28,166 nt of DNA from NCBI GenBank assembly GCA_934162625.1, contig CAKPJM010000011.1, positions 1 through 28,166 on the forward strand, read 5' to 3'. Below are positions 1-10,500 of this stretch, piece after piece. The position numbers were made by a program, and so were the translations under genes. The notes beneath the pieces were generated by a model, which did not search any database, was not told the DNA's origin, and worked only from the letters and a program-made list of their open reading frames with translations. The DNA is from an uncultured Clostridia bacterium (GTDB lineage: Bacteria; Bacillota; Clostridia; TANB77; CAG-508). The first letter of the stretch is position 1. Every line of letters begins with the position of its first letter.

Positions 1-103
1 ATCCATTCATTTAATGGACTTTTCTTTTAAACTAGTAAATTCTATTTCAACTGGAATTTACTTTTTTAACTAACCTAATTGTTTTTGTCTTTTTATAGTT
101 GTT

Positions 104-175
104 CGGAAGAAATGGGACAGACCCCTTTTGTCCGGAATAGCATCCGGACAAAAGGGGTCTGTCCCATTTCTTCCG
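104..175. repeat. REPIN-like perfect palindrome, 33-bp arms
   Basis: Two perfect 33-bp arms (104-136 and 143-175) surround a 6-base loop. Each arm contains the REP core GGGACAGACCCC followed by TTTTGT. The right arm ends at the base before the stop codon of the RAYT gene, so the element abuts its 3' end. Two REP units in inverted orientation with a short spacer is the layout of REPINs, which RAYT proteins are known to process. No T-run follows on the minus strand, so I do not call it a terminator. Confidence 0.85.
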
Positions 176-937
176 TTAATTCTTTTTTAAATTATCATAA
201 TACGTTGTTTTTTTTACTCCCAATACTCTAAGTATTTGTCCTTTGCTCATCTTTTTTATTTGTTTTATTTTATCAATAATTTCATTTAAATTCTTTACAT
301 TTATTTCAGGAATTTGTTTTGTTTTTATTATATGTTCAATGAGCTTTCTTGCTTCTATATCTGATAATTTTTCTTTTATATATGCTGAGTCAAGTATATC
401 ATCATGGTTTCCTAACACTTGTTTTCTAAATTCATTTATTGCATAAAATTTATTATTATTATATACGCTTAAAATAAATTCCCTCTCTATAATTCTGGCT
501 CTATTAATAATTTCATTATAACTACTCCATTTATATTCCTCTGTTTTACATATTCCTGCTTTTTCTGGATTTCTGTGTATATATCTTATTAATCTCAATA
601 AATAGTATTGGTCTTCTACAGTTTGACTCTTAAATCTATCTTGAAATAAATGTCCTACTCTATCATATTTTTTATTAAATTCTCCTGCATATACGCAGGT
701 TATATTTTTCATTAATTCTCCTAATTTTAATTTTTGATCTTCTATAAGCAAATGGGCATGATTACTCATTAAACAATATGAATGAATTTTACAATTTAAT
801 TCTGTTTTATAGTATTTTAGCAAACGCAAAAACATCTCTCTATCTTCATCATCTAAGAAAATAGTTTCTTTGTTTACTCCTCTTATAATAACGTGATAAA
901 ATCCTGTTTTACTAATTTTTCTAGCTAATCTTGGCAT
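176..937 (-). CDS. REP-associated tyrosine transposase (RAYT, Y1/HUH family)
   Basis: This 253-residue protein belongs to the Y1 (IS200-like) transposase superfamily, RAYT branch. It shows the HUH motif SNHAHLLI (His60, His62), the block VGHLFQDRFKS near 94-104 and the tyrosine motif RYIHRNP, with Tyr119 the likely nucleophile. The C-terminus (about 225-253) looks like a small helix-turn-helix. RAYTs are single-copy housekeeping-like relatives of transposases that cut and move REP palindromes. I chose the ATG at 937 because GGAGGAGG precedes it at good spacing; an in-frame ATG at 973 lies inside a flanking REP and would add 12 unconserved residues. REP palindromes sit directly downstream (104-175) and upstream (968-996, 1035-1053), supporting the functional pairing. 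The gene looks intact. Confidence 0.93.
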   Translation of the reverse strand: MPRLARKISKTGFYHVIIRGVNKETIFLDDEDREMFLRLLKYYKTELNCKIHSYCLMSNHAHLLIEDQKLKLGELMKNITCVYAGEFNKKYDRVGHLFQDRFKSQTVEDQYYLLRLIRYIHRNPEKAGICKTEEYKWSSYNEIINRARIIEREFILSVYNNNKFYAINEFRKQVLGNHDDILDSAYIKEKLSDIEARKLIEHIIKTKQIPEINVKNLNEIIDKIKQIKKMSKGQILRVLGVKKTTYYDNLKKN

Positions 938-967
938 ATACTTCCTCCTCCAATTTATATGCCCCCC

Positions 968-996
968 AAACAAAAGGGGACAGACCCCTTTTGTTT
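968..996. repeat. REP palindrome upstream of RAYT
   Basis: Arms 968-979 and 985-996 (12 bp, perfect) with loop ACAGA; core GGGGACAGACCCC. It lies 30 bp upstream of the chosen RAYT start. Confidence 0.8.
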
Positions 997-1030
997 CTGC
1001 CCCCTTATTTTTATTAATTTATCAATTCCG

Positions 1031-1058
1031 AACGAAAGGGGTCTGTCCCCTTTTGTTT
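1031..1058. repeat. REP palindrome, opposite orientation
   Basis: Arms AAAGGGG (1035-1041) and CCCCTTT (1047-1053) with loop TCTGT, the complement of the neighbouring unit at 968-996. The two units form an inverted pair 35 bp apart, between RAYT and the end of the aminopeptidase gene. Confidence 0.75.
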
Positions 1059-1064
1059 CTGTTT

Positions 1065-2465
1065 TTATTTCATGAATGCTTGGTATGTTCTGTATGCTTG
1101 GTATATATCGAATTTGCTTGTTACTTCGTATGGTGAGTGCATTGATAATACTGGTACTCCGCAGTCTATTACGTCTACTCCTTTGTTTGCTAGTATATAG
1201 GCTATTGTTCCGCCTCCGCCTACATCTACTTTTCCTAGTTCTCCTATTTGGTATGGTATTCCGTTTTCTTCTAGCATTGCTCTTATTTCTGCAACGTATT
1301 CTGCGTTTGCATCTGATGCTCCAGATTTTCCTCTTGCTCCTGTGTATTTATTAAATCCTATTCCATATCCTAGTAGTGATGCGTTGTTCTTTTCTGAGAC
1401 ACTTGCATATATTGGATCTAATGCAGCGTCTACGTCTGCTGATAACATTCTTGAGTTGCAAAATACTTTGTCTAATAAGTTTGGTCTGTTTTCTCCTCTT
1501 TTGTTTAGTAATTCTGCAATGAATGTATCAAATACATGTGATTCCATTCCTGTATTTCCCATGCTTCCTATTTCTTCTTTGTCTGCTAGTATGCATACTG
1601 CTGTTTTTTTAGGATTGTTTATATCTAGCATTGCTCTTAGTTCTGTATATGCACAAACTCTGTCATCTTGTCCGTATCCTGCTACCATGCTACTATCAAA
1701 ACCTAGACTTCTTGCTTTGAATGCTGGTACTAACTCTAATTCTGAGCTTAATAAGTCTTTTTCTGTTATTCCATACTTTTCGTTTAATATTTTTAGAATA
1801 TTTAGTTTTACTCTTTCTGTTACTTTTTCGTCTCCATATGGAATGCTTCCTATAAGTAAATTTAAGTCTTCTCCTGCAATTCCTTCCTTTAGCTTTTTCT
1901 CCATTTGGTCTTGTGCTAAGTGTGGAAGTAAATCTGTTATTGTAAATATTGGATCAGCTTCATCTTCTCCTATATTAACTTTTATTTTTTCTCCATTTGT
2001 TTTTACAATAACTCCATGTATACTTAGTGGAATTGTTGTCCATTGGTATTTCTTTATTCCTCCATAATAATGTGTTTTTAAATATGCAAATCCTGTATCT
2101 TCATACAATGGGTTTGGTTTTAAATCTAGTCTTGGTGAATCTATGTGTGCTCCTACTATATTTAAACCTGTTTCTAATGCATCTGTTCCTATTATTGCTA
2201 TATAAACACTTTTTTCTCTGTTTATATAAAATACTTTATCTCCTGGCTCTAAAACTAATTTGTCTCTTAAATCTACAAATCCATTCTTTTGTAATACTTC
2301 TTTTGCAAAGTAAACTGCTTCTCTTTCTGTTTTTGCATTATTTAAAAAATATATAAATTCATCTCCAAATACATTTATTTTTTGTTTTTCAAAATCGCTA
2401 GTGGCTTCCCATCCACATTTTTTAATATTAAACAATTCGTTTTTTAAACTTTCGTACTCTGACAT
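1065..2465 (-). CDS. apeA: M18 family zinc aminopeptidase
   Basis: This 466-residue metallopeptidase of the M18 (aminopeptidase I) family removes N-terminal residues from peptides in the cytoplasm. Visible motifs are GAHIDSPRLDLKP (105-117; His107 and Asp109 as metal ligands), YGQDDRVCAYTELRAM (264-279; Asp267 region), DKEEIGSMGNTG (295-306; catalytic Glu pair) and the C-terminal SMHSPYE with His443. The length matches the longer ApeA-type bacterial M18 enzymes rather than the roughly 430-residue ApeB type. AAAGGAG precedes the ATG. The gene is transcribed alone, away from the surface-protein operon, whose terminator lies upstream at 2570-2610. The family is clear; the symbol is less certain. 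Confidence 0.93.
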   Translation of the reverse strand: MSEYESLKNELFNIKKCGWEATSDFEKQKINVFGDEFIYFLNNAKTEREAVYFAKEVLQKNGFVDLRDKLVLEPGDKVFYINREKSVYIAIIGTDALETGLNIVGAHIDSPRLDLKPNPLYEDTGFAYLKTHYYGGIKKYQWTTIPLSIHGVIVKTNGEKIKVNIGEDEADPIFTITDLLPHLAQDQMEKKLKEGIAGEDLNLLIGSIPYGDEKVTERVKLNILKILNEKYGITEKDLLSSELELVPAFKARSLGFDSSMVAGYGQDDRVCAYTELRAMLDINNPKKTAVCILADKEEIGSMGNTGMESHVFDTFIAELLNKRGENRPNLLDKVFCNSRMLSADVDAALDPIYASVSEKNNASLLGYGIGFNKYTGARGKSGASDANAEYVAEIRAMLEENGIPYQIGELGKVDVGGGGTIAYILANKGVDVIDCGVPVLSMHSPYEVTSKFDIYQAYRTYQAFMK

Positions 2466-2569
2466 AATATTCTCCTTTCATTTGTTTTAATGAATTATAT
2501 CACAAGCATTTTTTGCATACAATATTTGCTAATAATTTTATTATATGCAAATATTTTTTTTACATACAA

Positions 2570-2610
2570 AAAAACCAACAAAAGGGGTCTGTCCCCTTTT
2601 GTTGGTTTTT
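2570..2610 (-). terminator. REP-derived intrinsic terminator of the surface-protein operon
   Basis: A perfect 18-bp stem (2570-2587 with 2593-2610) closes on loop TCTGT. The inner part of the stem is the REP core. On the minus strand the stem is followed by a T-run, nine bases after the stop codon region of the large gene ending at 2619. The T tract on the other side would let it work in both directions. Confidence 0.85.
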
Positions 2611-2618
2611 ATTAAGTG

Positions 2619-5600
2619 TTATTTTTTAAGTACAAATTTCTTTATTAGTATTATTCCAACTCCTATTACTGCTATACTGCTTATTGCTATTATTACTATT
2701 TGCATTGGTGCTTGTTTGTTTTCTCCTGTTGGTTTTGATACCATTAATGTTTCGCCCCAGAACTCATCATGTTCATTTGAGTTTTCCATAGTTTTTCCTG
2801 TGTTTTCACTATGTACATAGCTTAAGTTTCCTGGAGTTGCTTCCATGTCTTTTCTTCCTGCTGCATTTGTATATTCTACAATTTCTCCAATGTATGTTGG
2901 ATACGAAATTTCTTTGCTAGATGATGATAATGTTGTTGTTAATTTTACTGTTCTAGTAGAGTCTACACCACCCCTAGTTAAAGCTTCTGTTGCTTCTTTA
3001 TTTCTTATAACTGTTTCTATTTTCTCTAGTATTGGAGTTTTTCCCTCATCATTATATACATATTTATCTACAGCTGCATTATTAGCCTTTTCAAATGCCA
3101 TATCTGTCTCTTCTACTAGTTTTAAGTTATTGTTTAAATTGTCTTCTATTAAGTTTACCTTAGATGATACTGGTGCTAATCCAGTTGAATTATTATTATA
3201 ATAGTATTGTCCCAAGTATGTACCTATTGTATTATTATTTGAATATGAATAATTTCCTGTTCTCATTTGTTGTTTTATTGTATTTCGTATTTCTGATAGA
3301 GTCTCATTATATGTTTTACCTGTTGGATTTTCGTATGCATCTATTAATTGAGTTGATAAGTAATCTACGTCACTCTCATTCTTTATAGTATATGTGTATT
3401 CAAGTTCTACTGTAGCTCCTTGTGCAAGTTCTTCTATGTCTGTTTCTACTTTCCAGAAACCTCTATTTTTTCTTGTAGAATCTATTCTTGCAAGTCCTGT
3501 TGTTATTCCTTGTATTTGTCCATTAACTACTTTTGCATCTACTATTGGTTGTGATCCTGTTCCTTGAGGTGTTATTTTTAATCCTGTTATGTGTTTTTCT
3601 AATGTTAATTTTGTCTTTGGCCTTAGAGTTAAACCAAAGTTCATATTTGCATAAGGATGTGTATTTTCATCTATTTTTATTTCTACACTAACTTTTGATG
3701 TTTCTGCACACATCCATGTTTTGTCTAACATCTCTTTTTCTTTTTTGTTTATTTCATCGCCTGTACGTTCATTTATTGTTGTTGAATATGCCATTACTTC
3801 TAATCTTCTTGCTTCGTTATCCCTTGCAACAGATTTTCCATTATAGTTTGCTTGGTTATACCACTCTTCGTTATAGCTATTATCTATTGTCGATTTATAA
3901 TCTTGGCCATTATATTTTTTTACATTAACTGCAGAGTTTTTATATTCATCTGTAGTTATGTCATATGTGCTTCCATCTCCATAGATAAATCTTATAATAT
4001 AATTTCCTGGTATAAAGTCTTTGAATTGGTATGTTCCAGCTCCTGAAGCATCACTAGTATATTCTGTTTCTGTATATCCATTTCTTTTTACAATATTTGA
4101 ACCACTTCTTGTTTCTTGCCAAATATACTCATAGTAGTTTGTTACATTACCTATTGTTTTAGTCTTTATCTCTATAAGTTGTACTATAACATCATTTACT
4201 GGTATGCTGTCATCATTACTTCCATTTTTGTTTTCATCTTCAAATACTGTTCCTTCTATTGTTCTTACTTTTTTCTCGCCAATAGCTATATTTAATGCAG
4301 GTGCTTTATCATAATCGTCCTCATCATTATCTATTCCATTTCCTGGTACAGAGTCTATGTCTATTAGTCCACCCTCATTTGTTTTATATTCTAGTATTTC
4401 TACAATATTTGTGCATGCTTCTTTTAGTATTAAATTTCCATCGTTGTTTTTCTTAACTTTAAATGTTAGGTCTATTTGATTTCTATAATTTGGTGCATTT
4501 ATAGATAATCCATCTCCATTACTTGTAAATGTAATTTTTCCATTATTTTCATCTATATTAACATTATATTTATCTGTTGAAGTTATATTGTATGGTACAA
4601 ATGCGTCATCATAGGTATATTCAAATTTAGTTATAGTTGCTTTATGATGACTTTGATTTTTTAATACTACCGAATATGTTACATATACTTCTAACTCTTG
4701 TTTTATATCATATTCTTCTGGATTTACACTTTCATCTGGATTTACCTTACTTGGTATTTTTGATGTTTCATAATCCTTTATCCTATAGTTATAATCTGAT
4801 TCACTTAAGTATAAATCATAATTTCCATATGTATTTGCAGATATACCTTGGAATGCTTGTAAGTCTTTTTGTAATTCTCCATTTAGAACTTGTGCATATG
4901 TATAGTTAGCTTCTTTTCCATTTATTGTAACTTTCGCAGAGTTTAAATCTGTTCCCACAGCTACATCAAAGTCTTTTTCTAGTAATCCACAGTCTATATT
5001 TGAAGTTTTATCTCTATATACATCTGTATATGCTTTTATTGCTGCTTCTGTTGGTTGACTTCCGTCTACATAGCTTTTAAAGTAACTTGCATTATGTTCT
5101 CCATATTTAATTGTTCTTGTACCATTTTCATCTTTTGCACCAAGTTTATCTATTATTTTGAATTTGCCATTTAATGTATCTCTTTCGGTATTAACTTCTT
5201 CTGCTTTTGAATCTTCTGTCATTCCAACATCATTATATAGGATTCCGTTGTATTCAAATTGTATTTTGTACCCCTCTGCTGTTTTTGTAACATCTGTAAA
5301 CTCGTATTTTCCTCCATTTGAAGTTGTTGTTGTTTTTATTACTTTCTCATCTTTTACACTATATAGATGTACTTTTACCCCATCTAGTCTTCTTTCATTT
5401 TCATCTTTCTTTCCATTTGGAGGCACTACCACTTTTTCTCCTTGTTGTTCATCTACCCAAACTTGTCCAGATAAGTTTATTACAGATTTATTTTTAATAT
5501 TTAGTACTATTTCACTTCCATTTACTTTTACATTGCTTGCTTTAAATTCATCATCTAATACTGTTTTATCCTTAGTTGCCTCTACTTTATATGAATTTCC

Positions 5601-7500
5601 ATCTTTTGTTATTGTTAAGTTAATTTTTCCTTCTATTTTTTTGTAATCCGCTGATGGTACTTTAGTCTCCTCTATTGTTACTCCTACTGGTTTAGTCGCA
5701 TCTTTTATAACTATATTTGTTAATGTTATATTTCCATTATCTGTTTTAGCATTAGATATAACTAATTTTCCATTGTTTTCTTTATAATTCTTAGTTCCTA
5801 ATTTTGCTGTTTTAACATTTGTTAATGTTACTCTAAATTCTACTCCAGATAGCTTACTATTATCTAAGTCTGTTTTTAATATTGTAAGTTTATCTATTTT
5901 TGAATCATCTTTCATTGTTAATTCTAATTCCTTAGAATCTATACTTACATATCCTTTAAGTTTTTCTTCATTAAAATACAAGTTATTGTTATTAGTATTT
6001 GGATCAGTTGTTTTATTTCTTTTGTTCAAATTCCATGTTCCATTTTTATCATTATATGTCAATATTAAATGTACTTTTGTAGGTAACATCTCATATCCAG
6101 ATGGTGCTTTTGTCTCTGTCACCGTCATATAAACCTTTGATGCACTTGTTGAAACCAATTCCTCTATTTTAATTGCACCATTTTTATTCGTTTTTAAGCC
6201 TTCAATATATAGTCTATCTTCACCATTTTCTACTGGTGATTTAAAAGTTAGTCCTGCTTTTTTATATTGATAATAGTCTCCACTTTTATATTTGTTTTGT
6301 CTTATTTTAGTTAATTGATATGTTGTTTTGTCAATAGTTACAGATTCAATATTATTAAAATAAACTTGAAATTCTGCACCTTTTACAGCATTTGTACCAC
6401 TTTTATCGTACTTATATAACGTCAGGTTTGAAATAACTTTAGTCTGATTTTTTATTTTTATAATTCCAATTTTCTTATTACTAATATCAAATGAAAAGTA
6501 CTTATTGTATTTATCTGCATCGCTAGATGTCCCTGCTTTCATTCCGAGTAACACTACCATTATTATACGATACTGTTAAAACTATGTCATTAGGTATTCC
6601 AAAATAACCCTTTGGTGCTACTTCAGTTAGGTTTATTTTAAAAGATCCCTTGTTTGTAGTTGGAGTTACTGTTACTTCTCCAAATTTTCCATCTTTTCCA
6701 GCACTGGTAAGGCTATTGGAGCTTAAAGTAATGCCACTAGTATTTGAAGAAAGAGTCAGTTTAGCTCCTGCTACGCCATTACCGGCAGTATTTATTTTAG
6801 AAAAATCTAATGTTACTGGTTTTATTTTTTTTGTACGCGAAACTGTAATATGAATAAGTCTTTGTGCCCTTTCATAATTATTATATTCAGGAATTCTTTC
6901 CCAAATGTATATTGTATATTTGTAGTCCCAACCATCATTCAAATATTGGTCCCAATACCTTTCGGTAGACCCATAAGATATTCTTCTAAAAATACTCTTA
7001 CAATCTGTACATTTTGGGCAGCTAAGTGAAGAAATACCAAGTTTATTTTGAAACCAGCTAGGATACTTCGCAATTAGTTCCCATACATACCCCTGAAGTT
7101 GCCAACCATTATGAGTAGCGTCACCAGACTCACTACTAGTTGCATGATCACTAGGTTTATGGCCCCAGTCAAAAGTCCCCTCCGATTGTCCTTCATAGGC
7201 GATTGCTCCTAACACATGCCACAAACTTGCAGAATCATCAGGATTAGTAGTATCGATCGAAACCTTTTTCACATTATCCCAAACTCCATATTTACTACGA
7301 AGGAACATCTCTATATGTTGCTCACTCTCTATACAATACCAATTTTTGCACTTATTATCCTCATTGTTTATAATGTCACTATAAAAGTGATAACCCCTAT
7401 AATCGTGTTGTGCTGCTGCTACTTGATATACCAAAGAAATTACAAAAAGTATAAGAAGAGTCAACAATATTCTCTTTATATATTTTTTAATTATATCCAT
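2619..7500 (-). CDS. Giant surface adhesin: thioester-like, SpaA-like and SdrD_B domains (+1 frameshift)
   Basis: A signal peptide (residues 1-30) leads a 1626-residue product, if one extra base (C on the minus strand, position 6546) is skipped. Residues about 40-150 resemble a thioester adhesin domain, with Cys56 in WYCIE and Gln136 in LQGYVW, where known domains carry Cys and (S/T)QxAxW. Three SpaA/CnaB-like domains follow, ending in LTEVAPKGY, TETKAPSGY and EETKVP. Two SdrD_B-type domains start near 678 (GQVWVD) and 1082 (GTVFEDENKNG). A C-terminal membrane helix and KKFVLKK tail anchor it; the sorting-like motif before it is SKPTGEN, not LPXTG. The two reading frames overlap at 6523-6560, and the downstream frame has no ribosome-binding site. 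The ATG at 7500 overlaps the preceding stop (TAATG) and has GGAGGAG upstream. Domain assignments come from pattern reading; ligand unknown. Confidence 0.82.
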
Positions 7501-10500
7501 TACTGTTCTCCTCCTTTTAATACTTTTTTATCTATTACATAAATTCCTGCTCCCAGTACGATTAAGCTTATTAATACTATTCCGATATATAGAACTGGTC
7601 CACCTGTTTTTATTGAAATTATTAAACTTGCACTTCCAATGTCATCTTCTCCTTGCTTTTTATTTGCTGGAGTTGAATCTATATCTTTTATTTCTTCTAG
7701 GTTTGTTGCTGTTCCTATCTCTGCAGTGTTTTCTATTGTTCCTGTACTATTACTGCTTAATGTTTTTGTTAATACTAATTTTACTGTTTGAGTTTTTCCT
7801 GGTTCTATTGCTGTTTTTTCTAGTGTTTTATTGTGTAACACTTTGTTTGTATCTAAATACCAGTCTGGGTTCATTTCTGAGTTAAACTCTAGTTCTTTTG
7901 GCATATAGTCTAATATATCTCCTACATATCCTTGTACGTCACCTTCGTTTGAAACTTTTATTTCGTATTGTACTAATATTGTAGAACCTGCTAGTTTCTT
8001 TGCTGCTATTTCTATTTTTGCAAGATTTGTTTCGCCAAAATCGTAGTTTACACTTTCGCTACTATTTGTTACTACTACTTTAGATACATATTTTTCTAAG
8101 CTTAAATCAAATTTTGCATTTTCTATTAACCCTATGTCTATATTTTTTATATCGTCACTTTCTATTTTTATTGTATTTGTTGCTCCTACTAAGGCTGTTT
8201 GGTTGTCTATAGTTATTTGTTTTGATATTGCATCTGAATTTTCATCTTCTTTTGCATTTTCTACTTGATATTTGGTTACAGCATATTTACTTGTATCATA
8301 TACAAATGCTACTATATACTCTCCTTTTGGAATGCTATTAAATTTATATGTTCCTGTTACTCCTGTTACTGTATTTATTAGTTTATCTTCTTTATCTTTC
8401 GCCGGATTTCCATCTTTATCTAGCAGAATTACTTCTATTCCCTGCATTACTTCTTCATCATTGTCTTTTATTCCATTTTTGTCTTTATCTAGCCATGCTA
8501 ATCCAGATATTGAATATGTTTTTGAGTCATCTGGGTTATCTGTTCCTCCCGGATTGTCAGAATCACCTGGTTCGTCTGTTCCTCCTGGATTATCTGAATC
8601 TCCTGAATCATCTGGATCATTTGGGTCTACCCAATCTTCATTTATAATAGTATTAGTTATTTCATTTGAATCTAAATATTTTCCATCGCCTAAATCTACT
8701 TTTGCCACATTTTTTATTTCTTTACTTTTTGTATTTTCATCTAAGTTATATATAACGCCTTTTATTTCAATCTTTAATATAGAATCTGGCTCTAAATATT
8801 CATCAACTTTTATTTCGTTATTTGAAAAAACAGTTCTTTCTTCTAATTTTTCATTATCTTTGAAAGTATTTACTTCTCTTACTTGAATCTCTTCTGGAAT
8901 ATTATCTTGTACATATATGCGTCCTCCTGCTTCTCCTATATTTTTTGCTTCTATAATGTATTTTACATTTTCTCCATCATTTATGGTAGAAGTATGTTCT
9001 GACTTTTGCTCTATTTGCCATTTTGCTGTTTTTACATATGAAGTAAGCACATTACTCTGGTATACATCTTTTCCTTCTTGTACTGTTACAATATTTTCTA
9101 TTGATGTAGCACTATTTTCCAAATTATTAATTTTCACTTCAAATACTAAATGTTTTGTTTCATTTGGTTGAATTGTGTTTATTGTTTGAGACACCATGTT
9201 TTTCTCTTTATCATATGTCCAGCTTTTATTATTCTCTGAGTCTTCTACATATGTTGTAGCATTTGGAATATTTGAGTTTACTATTACATTATTAATTGCT
9301 TCGTTAGATACATTTTTTATATTTACATAATATGATATCACATCATTTACGTCTAAAATAGTCTCTATGTTAGCGCCTCTAGATAGTGTAGCCTCTAGTT
9401 TACTCTCTTCTACCTTTGTATCTGTTATCACAACTTTTGAAATTACATTTTCACTTTCTAATGATACATAACTGTCAATTTTTTCTGTTCCTTGTTTTAT
9501 TCTTATTGTAACTTCTCTTATAATTGTTTCATTTGGATCAATTTTTTCAATATTCCATTCTTTAGTTTTTAATTCCTCATTGTCTGTAAATTCAATATCG
9601 CTTCCCTGTGCATATGTAAGTTCTGTATGAACTGCTCCTTCTGGAATTTCATATTTTAAAGTTGCATTATTTATTGCTTCTACTCCTGTATTTGTTACTT
9701 TAATTTCGTATGTAACTATTTGTCCTTCATGGAAAGTCTCTGAAGTTGTTTTTGGTCTTACTGTCATTATTACATTATTTACCTGGGCTGCTACTCCTAA
9801 TTGTAAATTTTCTTCTTTTGCCATATTCATTAATTTAAATATTATTCGGTCTTGTTTTTCTTGGTCATCTAACATATATTCTATATTAATACTATTTTCA
9901 AATTGATCTTTTTCTTTTATTGATGTTTCGTCTATTTTTATTTTATAGCCAAGTTCTAGCATCGCTGCTTGTTCTTGTTCTCCTATTTCTATTTTAAATG
10001 ATTTAGCATTATTATAATTATCTATAGTATTTACCCAAGATGTTGAAGATGCTTGTGCATTTTCTTCTGTTGAGTAATATACATTAACATTTTCCAAGTT
10101 TGTAGAGATTGCTGAATTTAGTATTGTTCCTTCTGCTAGTGTTCCTACTATGTTTACATTTGTTATTTTTTGTCCATTATTATTTATTAATTTTGTTCCT
10201 ATTATAATGTCTGAATTATCTTTTACTACGCTTGTCAATATAGTATTGTTTATATTTTCTACAACATTGTCTCCTATTTTTATAGTACTCTTGTTTAATA
10301 TTCCTGGTTTAGATACTATGCTTATATCGTTTGTTCTTTCTGCTTTATCTGCACCATTAATACATGTAGCTTTTAACTCTACATTTTTGTTTGCCATAAA
10401 GTTTTCTGTTTTTAATTTTAAGTCTGCTACAATGTTTGCTCCACCTTGTGCAACATTATTGTATTTTGTTTGTTCTCCTTCTAGTTCTATTTTTAATACT

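Noticed and set aside
6523..6560. Two separate overlapping genes in the adhesin region
   Set aside because: The downstream frame has no ribosome-binding site and begins inside a SpaA-like domain; removing one C joins both halves into a normal domain order.
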